Position numbers and translations under genes: made by a program. From assembly GCA_902515775.1 (NCBI GenBank), contig CABXVU010000005.1, forward strand, positions 1-64,000: DNA of 64,000 bases, written 5' to 3'. The notes under the pieces were generated by a model. That model was not told the origin of the DNA. It did not search any database and saw nothing but the letters and a program-made list of their open reading frames with translations. Shown here piece by piece: positions 9,415 through 18,499 of the stretch. The number at the start of each line of letters is the position of its first letter. Within the stretch, counting starts at the first letter, position 1. This DNA is from an uncultured SAR86 cluster bacterium. GTDB lineage: Bacteria > Pseudomonadota > Gammaproteobacteria > Magnimaribacterales > D2472.

Positions 9415-11847
9415 TTAAAATTTACCTCTAAAGCTTATTCCAACTTCTTTTCCAGGGGCCCATAAAGCAAAGTGTGAACCAGGAACTAATGGTAAGTCTA
9501 ATAATTGCGTAGCTGTAACTTCATCAGTCACGTTTCTAGCAAATATTGATACTTCAAACCCATTAGAATGTTCAAGAGAAGCACTTACATTAACTTTAGT
9601 ATACTCTTCTGTGAATGCATTTGGATCGTTATCAGTATTTGAATAGACATCATCTTGATAGTTTGCATTTATCGAAAGAGTCATTTTCCAAGATTCAGCT
9701 ATGTCTTTGTAATAGTTAGCATACATTGATGCCGCAAGTTCTGGCGCATTGTTACCAGTTTGTCCAGCTTGATCTTGAAAACAACCGCTGCTATTAAAAT
9801 TAGCTAATCTATAAGCGACCTCTTGATCTGCAGTACAACCACCTATATATGCTCCATAAGCCATATCTAGTGTTGTAGCAGAACCACCGATAACAACACT
9901 ATCAGATGGATACCATGCAAACTCAGCCTCTACACCATCAATTTCTGATTCACCAGCATTAGAAACTTGGAAAGATGAACCATTGAAGATTGATACCTGC
10001 ATATCTGTGTAATCTGTTGAGAAGTAGGCAATACTTGCCCTTAGGTTACTTTCAGGAAATTGCATTTTTGCACCAATTTCTAATGTCTCAGCTTGCTCAG
10101 GCTCAAATTGAAAAGCCGGTCCAGGTGTTGATGAATTTATTTGAGGTGCATTTTCAGAACCATCAAATCCACCCATTTTATATCCTTCTGCAAAGCTTAA
10201 ATATAATCGAGTATTATCAGAATAATCATAAAGAACTTTCAAAGATGGTGTTGTGTGACTTTCTGATCTAGATTGGACAGGAAAGTTGTGTGGCTTTCTA
10301 TCAACTAAAGCACGAAAGACACCAAGTACCGGAGGAGCAAGAGTAAAGTTTTCTCTTCCAAGTCCACCAGGAGTTGCCGAGGAACTCATACCTTGAATAC
10401 TCTTAACATCTTTTTCATCTTCAGATAAACGAAGACCAGCTTTGATAGTCAACTTATCATTAACATAATACGTACCTTCTGCAAAGATAGATAAAGTTTC
10501 AGAGTTTTGGTCATTAGATGTATGTGTAGCAGCAAAATCCGCAGAAAATAATCCTCCAGTTTGAAGTGCAAAAATATTTGGGAGAGGGAATACTTGCCCA
10601 AAAAGTCCTCCAACAGACATGCCAAACATACCATCGTTAATGCCATCATAATGAATATCGTCGTAATAAAAACCAAGGATATATTCAAACTTATCATCAG
10701 CAGGAGAGGATATTGTTACTTCTTGCGTAATTGATTTAAAGTCAACATCATTATCGACTGCAATTAATGCAAGAGGTCCAAAATCTGCATCAAGTCCCCA
10801 TTTGTAATCATATACAGAATATGATGTTGTTGAAACTACAGTATGATCATTCCACATAGATGAGATTTTTAAGATTGCATTATTAGAATCAACTGTACCA
10901 CCAGTAGGATTTTGATAAATTGTATTATCTGTATAAGTTACACCAGGAACACCCGAAATTTGATTTGGGAAAAATGCATTAGTTATCAGCCAGTTTATGA
11001 CAGCACCTGTATAAGGAGGTGTTGCGGTAGCCATCGCAGGAAATGGTGCAGCAAGTTGATATTTATAAATACCAGCCTCTGAACCTTTTTTCTCAGTATT
11101 TAATGAAGATAATTTTAAGTTAACTTCCATATTATCTAATTCCCACAACATAGTAGCTCTGATTGCCTCAGATTCTGTTGCAGGGGCATCCTCATTCAAA
11201 TAAGCATTATAGACCCAACCATCTGATGATTCTTTTTGTGCAGCTATGCGCATTGCAAAAGTATCACTAAGTGGAATATTCATTGCTCCACTAAATTTTT
11301 TCGTGTTCCAATCAGGTACAAATTCCATTCGCCAATTACCTTCTTGATCACCGCCAATTTCAGGTGACTTACTTACCATATTAATAACACCGCCAATTGT
11401 ATTTTTACCGAATAAAACACCTTGTGTTCCTCTTAAAACTTCAACTCTTTCTATATCCATTAAAGGAGAAGTATATTGAGAACCTTGCGTTATTGGCATT
11501 CCATCTATGAATGTTGTTATTGATTGTGAAAATCCTTTATTAGTACCAGACCCTATACCTCTCATATAAACATTCCATTCTCCGGCACCTTTTGAAATAT
11601 GTAATCCAGGTATGTACTCGCTGAGATGTTTCATTGATGTTACACCTCTTGTTTCTATCATTTCATCAGATAAAACTTGAATAGAAATAGGTACTTCTGA
11701 TAAGCCTTCCTCTTTTTTCTGTGCTGTAACAACAACTTCTTCAAGCCTTGAATCTGACATGCTTTGGGCAAAAATATCTTCACTAACTAGTGATATAGCG
11801 CCCAATAATAAAATTGATGAAAATAGCTTATTTTTATAACTAAACAT
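9415..11847 (-). CDS. TonB-dependent outer-membrane receptor
   Basis: Energised outer-membrane importer. The start at 11847 gives a signal peptide (MFSYKNKLFSSILLLGAISL, cleaved after IFAQ). A TonB box-like EEVVVTAQKKEEG follows, then the plug domain with VEVLRGTQGVLFGKNTIGG. A 22-strand barrel fills the rest and ends in GISFRGKF with terminal Phe. 810 residues. An upstream ATG (11910) would place 21 residues before the signal peptide and is rejected; the chosen ATG has a G-rich leader (GGGGGGAAAT). A palindrome 38 bases upstream (11886-11899) is a likely operator. The context (ring-cleavage enzymes) points to an organic carbon source rather than iron, though the substrate is unknown. Confidence 0.93.
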   Translation of the reverse strand: MFSYKNKLFSSILLLGAISLVSEDIFAQSMSDSRLEEVVVTAQKKEEGLSEVPISIQVLSDEMIETRGVTSMKHLSEYIPGLHISKGAGEWNVYMRGIGSGTNKGFSQSITTFIDGMPITQGSQYTSPLMDIERVEVLRGTQGVLFGKNTIGGVINMVSKSPEIGGDQEGNWRMEFVPDWNTKKFSGAMNIPLSDTFAMRIAAQKESSDGWVYNAYLNEDAPATESEAIRATMLWELDNMEVNLKLSSLNTEKKGSEAGIYKYQLAAPFPAMATATPPYTGAVINWLITNAFFPNQISGVPGVTYTDNTIYQNPTGGTVDSNNAILKISSMWNDHTVVSTTSYSVYDYKWGLDADFGPLALIAVDNDVDFKSITQEVTISSPADDKFEYILGFYYDDIHYDGINDGMFGMSVGGLFGQVFPLPNIFALQTGGLFSADFAATHTSNDQNSETLSIFAEGTYYVNDKLTIKAGLRLSEDEKDVKSIQGMSSSATPGGLGRENFTLAPPVLGVFRALVDRKPHNFPVQSRSESHTTPSLKVLYDYSDNTRLYLSFAEGYKMGGFDGSENAPQINSSTPGPAFQFEPEQAETLEIGAKMQFPESNLRASIAYFSTDYTDMQVSIFNGSSFQVSNAGESEIDGVEAEFAWYPSDSVVIGGSATTLDMAYGAYIGGCTADQEVAYRLANFNSSGCFQDQAGQTGNNAPELAASMYANYYKDIAESWKMTLSINANYQDDVYSNTDNDPNAFTEEYTKVNVSASLEHSNGFEVSIFARNVTDEVTATQLLDLPLVPGSHFALWAPGKEVGISFRGKF

Positions 11848-11885
11848 TAGATTTCCCCCCAAAGGATTAATATATTTAAATATCT

Positions 11886-11899
11886 TAACCAGTTGGTTA
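11886..11899 (-). promoter_or_regulatory. Candidate TetR-type operator, site A (TonB receptor)
   Basis: TAACCAGTTGGTTA has perfect 6-bp arms around a 2-bp centre. It sits 38 bases before the receptor ATG. Similar sequences precede other units of the island (11982, 18420, 30469, weaker at 25982). The TetR-family protein at 16215-16802 is the only local regulator of the right type. Confidence 0.55.
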
Positions 11900-11981
11900 G
11901 TTATATGCAATTAAATTCTAGAATTTATAAAAGTAAATAATTCTATTTATTTTATGCAAAATATTAGCTAAATTTATTTTT

Positions 11982-11995
11982 TATACAGTTGGATA
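11982..11995 (+). promoter_or_regulatory. Candidate TetR-type operator, site E (GST-dioxygenase unit)
   Basis: TATACAGTTGGATA fits TAnnCAnnTGnnTA and keeps the core CAGTTGG of site A. It lies 47 bases before the GST start at 12043, so the two divergent units of this 195-base gap each have their own copy. The rest of the gap is AT-rich without other clear signals. Confidence 0.45.
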
Positions 11996-12042
11996 GAAAT
12001 ATTAAAATATGTTTTACTTAACCTTCATAAATTAATATAAAT

Positions 12043-12909
12043 ATGCACGATTTTGAATTATATGGGTATGGTGAATCGGTTGCGTCAAACATGGCAAGAG
12101 TCGCGTTGGCTGAAAAAAAAATTACTTATAAATACAATGTAATTTACCTTGAATCAAAGGGTGAGCACTTAACAAAAGAATATCAGTCATTAAATCCTAA
12201 AACATTTGTTCCAACGCTGATAGATAACGGTAAGCCCATTCCAGATAGCATTAAAATAATGAGACATATTGATAATTTGTTTCCTGAGACTGGTGAAAGA
12301 TTATTTCCCTCAGATCCATTGCTTAAAATCCAATTAGAAAATATTCTTGAAGAAGTTTCTTTAAGCGAAGACAAAGAGTTGGGATCAACTTTTGGAACCG
12401 TTTGTGGGGGAGTTTCAATGGAGGTTCTTGCAAACCTTCTTTGTAAGAGACCCTTGCTGAATGTAATTTGGGACTACGCAACCAAGCACCCAGATAGGGG
12501 TAGAGCGCCTAAGTTTATTCTTGTTAGATTATTGGGTAAACCCCCAACTGCACTTTATAAAAAATTTGTTCTAAATTTAGCAAATCATATTCTGACAATT
12601 GAAGACTTTCTCTCTCATAGAAAAGATTTTATGCTTGGTGAATCCTACTCAGCAGCTGATTGTTGTATGACATCATTGCTACATAGAGTAAATGAAGTTA
12701 GATTCGGAAGCCTGCTAGAAAGTGATAAATTGCCAAATCTAAAAAAATATTGGAAAATTATTTCAAGTAGGCCAAGTTATAAAGAGGGTATTATTGATTA
12801 TCAAACAGGTGAATGGGCACCAGAGATTGAAAAATTATATGGAAATGGGCCCAATACATACAACGACCTATTATGGTCAGAAATTAATAAATTGTTAAAG
12901 GAGAAATAG
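12043..12909 (+). CDS. Glutathione S-transferase-like protein (paralogue 2)
   Basis: 288 residues with an N-terminal thioredoxin-like fold (YGYGESVASNMARVALAEKK; NPKTFVPTL with the cis-Pro; PDSIKIMRHID) and a helical C-terminal domain. It shares with the protein at 7508-8371 the unusual length, the ELGSTFGT/KLGKSFGT segment, an HPxRxR-type segment and the RPSYKEGI end, so the two are paralogues. The usual Cys/Ser after the first strand is here in GESVASNM. First gene of a GST-dioxygenase-nitroreductase operon; the next gene begins one base after its stop. Likely processes a ring-cleavage intermediate; the reaction is unknown. Confidence 0.78.
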   Translation: MHDFELYGYGESVASNMARVALAEKKITYKYNVIYLESKGEHLTKEYQSLNPKTFVPTLIDNGKPIPDSIKIMRHIDNLFPETGERLFPSDPLLKIQLENILEEVSLSEDKELGSTFGTVCGGVSMEVLANLLCKRPLLNVIWDYATKHPDRGRAPKFILVRLLGKPPTALYKKFVLNLANHILTIEDFLSHRKDFMLGESYSAADCCMTSLLHRVNEVRFGSLLESDKLPNLKKYWKIISSRPSYKEGIIDYQTGEWAPEIEKLYGNGPNTYNDLLWSEINKLLKEK

Positions 12910-12910
12910 A

Positions 12911-14014
12911 ATGTCTGAACCGATATGTAAAGTAGCTGATATTATTTATGTAAGATTTGAACTAATAGAATTTGAAGCTCAAAAAAAGTATTTTAATCAT
13001 TTTGGACTCATGCTTGCCCACGAAGATGATAATAGTATATTTTTTAGAGGTTCTGGAACGAGTCCTTATGTTTATGTTGCTACCAAAGGTAAAGAAAATA
13101 AATACATTGGAACAGCATATAAAGCTAACGAATATTCTGATCTTGAGGCTCTATCAAAAGAATTTAATGTCGACATAGTTGAAAATAAAGAGCCAGGTGG
13201 TGGTCACAAAGTTACTATAACTGATCCAGACGGTATAGAAATCGAGATCTGTCATGGGATGACCCCTGCAGAGCCTATGGCTGTTGTATCTAAAGTTTTA
13301 AATACCGGACAATCCAAGCAAAGAGAAAATGAACTTCAACGATTTGGTAAAGCATCAGCTGAATGGGAAGTTCAAGGAGATAAATGGATCTATAAACTTA
13401 AATCAAATGTTAAAAGACTAGGACATACAGCGATTAATGTAAGAGATGCAAAAGCATCTGTAGACTGGTATTCAAATGTTTTAGGATTTTTAATCAGTGA
13501 TGATGTTTTAGGTCCAGATGGAAACTCTATTGGTGCTTTTATGCGTTGTGATCAAGGTGATAAAGCTGTAGATCATCACACAATTAATAATATTCAATTA
13601 CCAGGTGATGAATATCCTGGTCCATATGGTCACTCAGGATATGAGGTGACTGATTCTGTAGATGATTTGATGGCTGGACACTATCATTTAACTACCCTTA
13701 ATGAGTATTATCATGAATGGGGTATCGGCAGACATTTATTAGGTAGTCAGATGTATGATTATTGGAGAGATACTCATGGATTTACTCATGAACACTGGAC
13801 TGATGGTGATTTATTAGATGCATCTATACCAGAAAATAAGGCTTCTTTTAGAGATGTTGTAATGGCTCAATATGGGCCTATGACTCCATCAACATTTGGT
13901 GTAACAATGCCAGTTGATCAAATTGATAAAGTTAGAGCGGAACAACCTCCGCTATCTGCACTTATTAAAGAAATGGAAAAAGCTGCTCAATTGTCAGAAT
14001 CTAACAATGACTGA
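12911..14014 (+). CDS. Extradiol-type ring-cleavage dioxygenase (two VOC domains)
   Basis: Type I extradiol dioxygenases open catechol-type rings with Fe(II) and oxygen. There is an N-terminal VOC domain (about 5-120) and a catalytic VOC domain (168-300). The expected 2-His-1-carboxylate triad is present: His172 (GHTAINV), His241 (YGHSGYEV) and Glu294 (FTHEHW). His275 in GIGRH is 34 residues after the second ligand, the spacing of the second-sphere His in homoprotocatechuate 2,3-dioxygenase. 367 residues. A strong AAGGAG ribosome site lies in the end of the GST gene. The stop overlaps the nitroreductase start. A ring-cleavage role is well supported; the substrate is not known. Confidence 0.85.
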   Translation: MSEPICKVADIIYVRFELIEFEAQKKYFNHFGLMLAHEDDNSIFFRGSGTSPYVYVATKGKENKYIGTAYKANEYSDLEALSKEFNVDIVENKEPGGGHKVTITDPDGIEIEICHGMTPAEPMAVVSKVLNTGQSKQRENELQRFGKASAEWEVQGDKWIYKLKSNVKRLGHTAINVRDAKASVDWYSNVLGFLISDDVLGPDGNSIGAFMRCDQGDKAVDHHTINNIQLPGDEYPGPYGHSGYEVTDSVDDLMAGHYHLTTLNEYYHEWGIGRHLLGSQMYDYWRDTHGFTHEHWTDGDLLDASIPENKASFRDVVMAQYGPMTPSTFGVTMPVDQIDKVRAEQPPLSALIKEMEKAAQLSESNND

Positions 14015-14669
14015 ACTTACAAATGAACAAAAAAAAGCTATAGCTGATGCTCAAGCAACCTTCGAAGATATAAAAAATACTAACGAGCCTCTAAATAAAA
14101 AGCAATTAGATTTACTTTTTGGACAAGCCAGAAGCATGAATGGATGGCAGGATAAAGAAGTGTCAGATGATACGGTTAAATCTTTATATGAATTAACTAA
14201 AATGGGTCCTACTAGCACAAATTGCTGTCCTGGGCGTTTCATATTCATCAAATCTCAAGAACAGAAAGAGAAACTAGAGCCAGCATTGCTTCCAAATAAT
14301 GTGCCAAAAGTTATGTCTGCTCCTGTGATCGCTATTATTGGCTATGATCTAGACTTTTCAGATCATATGACAAAATTATTTCCTCACATGGATGTTGCTC
14401 CTATGTATAAAGGTAATGATGAAATGAATGTTTCAACTGCTTTTCGAAATAGTAGCTTGCAGGGAGCCTATTTAATGATGGTTGCCAGAGCAATTGGGCT
14501 AGATTGCGGACCAATGTCTGGGTTTAATAATCAATTAGTTGACGAGACGTTTTTTTCTGACACAAATATAAAATCTAATTTTTTATGTTGTATAGGGTAT
14601 GGTGACTCTTCCAAGATTTTTCAGAGGTTACCTAGATTAGATTTTAATGAAGTTTGTAAGATTATTTAG
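14007..14669 (+). CDS. Nitroreductase-family protein (RutE/HadB-like)
   Basis: FMN-dependent reductases of this subgroup reduce malonic semialdehyde, nitro groups or quinones. ARSMNGWQDKEVSD and LTKMGPTSTNCCPGRFIFI match the RutE-type FMN-binding N-terminus, and GLDCGPMSGF the C-terminal region. Start ATG at 14007, inside the end of the dioxygenase gene (8-base overlap); longer in-frame starts add a poorly conserved, Leu/Lys-rich tail. 220 residues. Its end overlaps the convergent sulfatase by 8 bases. In the operon it may reduce a ring-cleavage aldehyde, as RutE does with malonic semialdehyde. Confidence 0.83.
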   Translation: MTELTNEQKKAIADAQATFEDIKNTNEPLNKKQLDLLFGQARSMNGWQDKEVSDDTVKSLYELTKMGPTSTNCCPGRFIFIKSQEQKEKLEPALLPNNVPKVMSAPVIAIIGYDLDFSDHMTKLFPHMDVAPMYKGNDEMNVSTAFRNSSLQGAYLMMVARAIGLDCGPMSGFNNQLVDETFFSDTNIKSNFLCCIGYGDSSKIFQRLPRLDFNEVCKII

Positions 14670-16218
14670 AGGCTCTGAGTTTTCTAATTGAAAATAACAA
14701 ACTAATTAGGAACAAAATAAGTCCAAGCCAATAGTATTTAAAGGCTTGAATCAAGACCCAAACCATTATGAAAAATCCTTCAATCCTAGAGGGATATTCT
14801 TTTATGTCATAGTCCATTTCCAGCCATGGTGATCCAATTGTAGGGCCTCCCTCAGTATCTCCATAACGATAAAAGTGGGCTGGATTAATTAGAGGTATTA
14901 CCTCTCTTTGTTTCATGTCAATCATGGTGGTTTTCATTGAGTTAAATACCTCTACTTCAATCTCAGACAAATCTTTTGATTCAAACGGATCATCATTGAC
15001 ATTAAATAACGAATAAGTGCCTTCTACATCAAGCATTACTGGTTTTCTAAAATGCAACTTCCATTTATCATTAAACAAAGCTCGTTCATCAAATACTATT
15101 TTTGTTCCAACAAAATCATTATTTGGAGCTACAACATCACCGGTGATTAAATTTTGCCATTTGTCAGTTCCATCGAAGACTATTTGTTCGCTGACTTCTA
15201 TTTCTGCTGCTGATAACAAGGTTGGAAGTAGGTCCTGAACAAATATGTATTGATCACTTTTTGAGTTATCTAAAACTCCCTTCCACATGATGCTTGCAGG
15301 AACCCTTATACCTCCCTCGCGAGCGGAAGTTTTACTTCCAACTAGACCGGCTGTGCTTCCTCTAGCTTTTATCAAGCCGGGCGCTAGGACAGCAATGATA
15401 GGATTTATATCAAATACTGGACCATTATCACTAAAAAAAACTATTATTGTTTCCTCTAAAATTCCTTGATCTCCAATTGCACGAATTATTTTTCCAATTT
15501 CAATATCTAAAGCATTAACATTAGCTGCGTATGCTCTATCTAATGGATCTTCAATATAATTAAATAATTCTATATTTTTCTCAGGAGCTTGTATTGGAGT
15601 ATGGGGAGCGTTAAAAGCAACATAAAGAAAAAGAGGGCGCTTTGGATCTTTGGTTTTAATAATTCTGACTGCTTCATTTGCTATAAGCTCTGTAGAATAC
15701 CCATCTTCGTAAAGAGGCTCCTCATTTCTATGCCAATCTAATCTTGATGTATGAACATGATCAAAGTATCCAATCCCTCCAAGCATATGCCCATAGCTTT
15801 GCTCAAAACCTCTGTTTGTTGGCCAATATTCTTCTAAATGCATTCCTAAATGCCATTTACCCGATAGAGCTGTTTGATAGCCTGCTTCTTTAAAAAACTG
15901 CGGCATTATTTTTAAATCTATCGGGAGTCCATATTGCTCAGCAGTAGGATTTGCTAGAGGCCTAATAATCCCATGATTAAATATGTGAAGACCTGTTAAT
16001 AATGATGCTCTTGTTGGACTGCAAACAGGAGATGCATAAAATCTATTAAGCTCTAAACCATTTTTAGCTAGTGCATCTATGTTTGGGGTTGGAATATGCC
16101 CTCCATGATATGAGACATCACCCCAGCCCAGGTCATCTGTTAAAATTATAATTACATTTGGTTTTGAGTATATTGATACACTCAAAAATATTGTTAAGAG
16201 TATATATATCCTTCTCAT
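14662..16218 (-). CDS. Exported type I sulfatase with C-terminal membrane helix
   Basis: Hydrolyses sulfate esters. Signal peptide at 1-18, then NVIIILTDDLGWGD with the metal Asp pair. CSPTR (Cys66) is the formylglycine modification motif, and ASLLTG completes the signature. GKWHLG and the FFSDNGP region supply further active-site residues. A hydrophobic segment near residues 482-510 suggests membrane anchoring facing the periplasm, uncommon for sulfatases. 518 residues. Its ATG overlaps the TetR gene by 4 bases, so it is the third gene of a monooxygenase-TetR-sulfatase operon. Activity needs a formylglycine-generating enzyme or anSME, neither visible here. The substrate is likely a sulfated aromatic or algal glycan fragment (inference). 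Confidence 0.9.
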   Translation of the reverse strand: MRRIYILLTIFLSVSIYSKPNVIIILTDDLGWGDVSYHGGHIPTPNIDALAKNGLELNRFYASPVCSPTRASLLTGLHIFNHGIIRPLANPTAEQYGLPIDLKIMPQFFKEAGYQTALSGKWHLGMHLEEYWPTNRGFEQSYGHMLGGIGYFDHVHTSRLDWHRNEEPLYEDGYSTELIANEAVRIIKTKDPKRPLFLYVAFNAPHTPIQAPEKNIELFNYIEDPLDRAYAANVNALDIEIGKIIRAIGDQGILEETIIVFFSDNGPVFDINPIIAVLAPGLIKARGSTAGLVGSKTSAREGGIRVPASIMWKGVLDNSKSDQYIFVQDLLPTLLSAAEIEVSEQIVFDGTDKWQNLITGDVVAPNNDFVGTKIVFDERALFNDKWKLHFRKPVMLDVEGTYSLFNVNDDPFESKDLSEIEVEVFNSMKTTMIDMKQREVIPLINPAHFYRYGDTEGGPTIGSPWLEMDYDIKEYPSRIEGFFIMVWVLIQAFKYYWLGLILFLISLLFSIRKLRASK

Positions 16219-16802
16219 TTAAGGTGTTTTTTTATTCCTAATTCTCGAGCCTCAAAAAATAACTTCATAAATTCAGACATATCCTTTTGAGATAATTTTA
16301 AAATTTCACTAATGTAGGGCTTCATTGCAGCTAATCCAAATTCTAGAACCATCACCAAAGCTACTGCGGCTTTTAACTCAGATGTTGGTTTCTTAGCACC
16401 TGACATTTTTGTTAACTGATTTAAGGTTTTAATTGATTGTGATAAGTCAGAATCAACTTGAACTTTTACCAAATCTATTTGCCCATCCAAGACAGCTCTA
16501 ATTATTGCTTTAAAGTAATTGTCGGTTATTTCAGATAAAGGCTCATTTCCTAACCTATCAGCTCCAATTTTTCGCCTCTCTAATTGTTCAATGTGTTCAA
16601 AGGCTAATTGTTTATACGTGGCTTCTAAAAGACCTTGCTTACCACCAAAATAATGATGAATTTGAGCATGATTTACGTTAGCATGTTCTGCTATATCCCT
16701 TATTGATAATTGATTGGGGCCAATTGAACCTACAAGCTCGGCTGCAGAGTTAATTAGCTGTTTTTCAACATTAGCCCTTCCTTTGACGCTTGTTTTTTTC
16801 AT
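16215..16802 (-). CDS. TetR-family transcriptional regulator
   Basis: The N-terminal helix-turn-helix LSIRDIAEHANVNHAQIHHYFGGK (about residues 37-60) is typical of TetR repressors; the C-terminal ligand domain is not recognisable. 195 residues. It lies between a flavin monooxygenase (9 bases upstream) and a sulfatase (4-base overlap), so it is probably autoregulated through the palindrome at 18420-18433. Copies of that palindrome in front of other units make it the likely regulator of the catabolic island. The inducer would be the aromatic substrate or an intermediate (inference). Confidence 0.9.
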   Translation of the reverse strand: MKKTSVKGRANVEKQLINSAAELVGSIGPNQLSIRDIAEHANVNHAQIHHYFGGKQGLLEATYKQLAFEHIEQLERRKIGADRLGNEPLSEITDNYFKAIIRAVLDGQIDLVKVQVDSDLSQSIKTLNQLTKMSGAKKPTSELKAAVALVMVLEFGLAAMKPYISEILKLSQKDMSEFMKLFFEARELGIKKHLK

Positions 16803-16811
16803 ATCTAAACT

Positions 16812-18389
16812 TTAAATTTTTAGATCATTATGTAGCTTCTTTGTAAGATTTTCGACTTTCAGTAACATATCTTCATTATCACAACAGCCATAAACATGCT
16901 TATCAGGTCTTATTATTACAGCTGATACATTATTTGAAGATGCCCAACTAGACAATTTTCCATCACTCATGAATGGATGATTGATATCAAGAATGTGGAT
17001 ATTATTATTATAAAAATTCAATGCATCAATTCCCAATAAATCTTCCATTAGGGATTCTCTCTCATCAAAAACCAATAGGGAAAAAGACTCGCCAATAAAT
17101 TGGTCAAACTGCTTGTCATCCAACTTGATGCCAACGTCAGGTTGAGGAATGATAACTCCATTGATTTCGTTGGGATATAAATCATTGTCCATTATTCCCT
17201 GATGAAATTTCCAACTATACTGGAATTTTAATGCAGATAATGCTTTAGGAAATTTTTTGGCAAACATAAAAAACATATCTCTAAAAAAAGCTTTCAACCT
17301 ATCCTGACTGCCAATTACATCTCCTTGTTTTATAGCAGTTTTAATCATAAAATCGTTTACTTCTCTGCGCTCATCATTAAATGAATCTAATATATTTTTA
17401 TTAAATTCACCATCCCTTACACCAGCGAGTTTCCAACATAAGTTATATGCATCTTTTATCCCTTGGCATAGCCCCTGTCCAAGAAAGGGAGGAGTTTGAT
17501 GCGCAGCGTCTCCTATTAAAAAAGAATTTTTAACTCTGAATTGATTAACTAATAAACCATGAAACGTATATTTGCTAGATCTAATCAATTTTCCGCTGTT
17601 TACATCAATCTCAGGGTTTAGTCTCCAAATATGAGGACGCATAAAATTTCTAATATTTTCTTCACTTTCAAGTTTCTCAATATCATCATCTGGATTGATT
17701 TTAAACTCCCATCTAACGTGATTGTCTGTAATCGGTAGAAGGGTAGTGGGTCTTTTATAATCACAAATTTGATATCTTGATCTATCAAGAATTTCGAACT
17801 TGTCATCAACAAAGTAATCAACTACAACCCAATCTTGATCACAGTTGTAATCATGCATTTTAATGTCGAGACTTTTTCTTATAAAACTATCAGCTCCATC
17901 AGAGCCAATTAAATATGTAGAGCTGAAATTAGATTTTTCATTAGTAGTATTATTTATTACTTCAAAATTATTTATATCATCTAATGCTTCCAGGGAACTT
18001 ACATATGAACCTAATTCAAATTGTATATTGCTATATTTGAGAGCATTGGTTCTTAGAATTTCTTCAAATTTTGGCTGATTAAACATTACTCCTTCATAGT
18101 AACCATTTAATTTTGGATGATCTTCAAAACCAACACTTAAAAGCTTTTTACCACTCCTGTTAATAAAATTTATTCCCATTATTGGGTCTATTATCTTTTC
18201 AATTTGATCAAATATTCCCATTGATTGAAATATTCTTTGAACTTGTCCATCAAAATGAACAGCCCTAGGAATATCCCATATCTCTTTCTTCGGCTCGACA
18301 ACTATAATATTGAAACCTTTTGATGCAAATATATTTGCGGCAGCAGCTCCAACAGGACCATATCCAATAATTGCTATATCAAAATGCAT
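16812..18389 (-). CDS. FAD-dependent aromatic hydroxylase (MhpA/PheA-like)
   Basis: Class A flavin monooxygenases insert an ortho hydroxyl in phenols with NAD(P)H and oxygen. GYGPVGAAAANIFASKG is the FAD Rossmann motif, GSDGADSFIRKSL the DG motif, and GDAAHQTPPFLGQGLCQGIK the FAD ribityl segment. A C-terminal thioredoxin-like domain of about 130 residues ends the protein, as in MhpA and phenol hydroxylase. 525 residues. First gene of the operon with TetR and the sulfatase. Site B lies 30 bases upstream of its ATG. With the extradiol dioxygenase at 12911 it gives the two key steps of a meta-cleavage pathway. Substrate not predictable. Confidence 0.9.
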   Translation of the reverse strand: MHFDIAIIGYGPVGAAAANIFASKGFNIIVVEPKKEIWDIPRAVHFDGQVQRIFQSMGIFDQIEKIIDPIMGINFINRSGKKLLSVGFEDHPKLNGYYEGVMFNQPKFEEILRTNALKYSNIQFELGSYVSSLEALDDINNFEVINNTTNEKSNFSSTYLIGSDGADSFIRKSLDIKMHDYNCDQDWVVVDYFVDDKFEILDRSRYQICDYKRPTTLLPITDNHVRWEFKINPDDDIEKLESEENIRNFMRPHIWRLNPEIDVNSGKLIRSSKYTFHGLLVNQFRVKNSFLIGDAAHQTPPFLGQGLCQGIKDAYNLCWKLAGVRDGEFNKNILDSFNDERREVNDFMIKTAIKQGDVIGSQDRLKAFFRDMFFMFAKKFPKALSALKFQYSWKFHQGIMDNDLYPNEINGVIIPQPDVGIKLDDKQFDQFIGESFSLLVFDERESLMEDLLGIDALNFYNNNIHILDINHPFMSDGKLSSWASSNNVSAVIIRPDKHVYGCCDNEDMLLKVENLTKKLHNDLKI

Positions 18390-18419
18390 GGTTAATAAAA
18401 TTTTTAGATTGCTTTATTT

Positions 18420-18433
18420 TAGTCAGATGGCTA
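18420..18433 (-). promoter_or_regulatory. Candidate TetR-type operator, site B (hydroxylase-TetR / mmsA)
   Basis: TAGTCAGATGGCTA is 30 bases before the hydroxylase start and 66 before mmsA, so it could control both divergent units. Its minus-strand form and flanks share 12 of 16 bases with site A and 14 of 16 with the plus strand at 30468-30483. The remaining gap (18390-18499) holds an AT-rich mmsA promoter region with TATTAT near 18471. Confidence 0.55.
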
Positions 18434-18499
18434 GGATACGTAATATTCTGCATTATACAAATAATTGGCTATTATATATTTTAAATAAAAGAGAACATT

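Noticed and set aside
9990-10271. Open frame on the plus strand inside the receptor gene
   Set aside because: Shadow of the barrel-coding frame, without any domain.
11848-11910. Upstream ATG of the TonB receptor
   Set aside because: It puts 21 residues before a complete signal peptide; the inner ATG is better.
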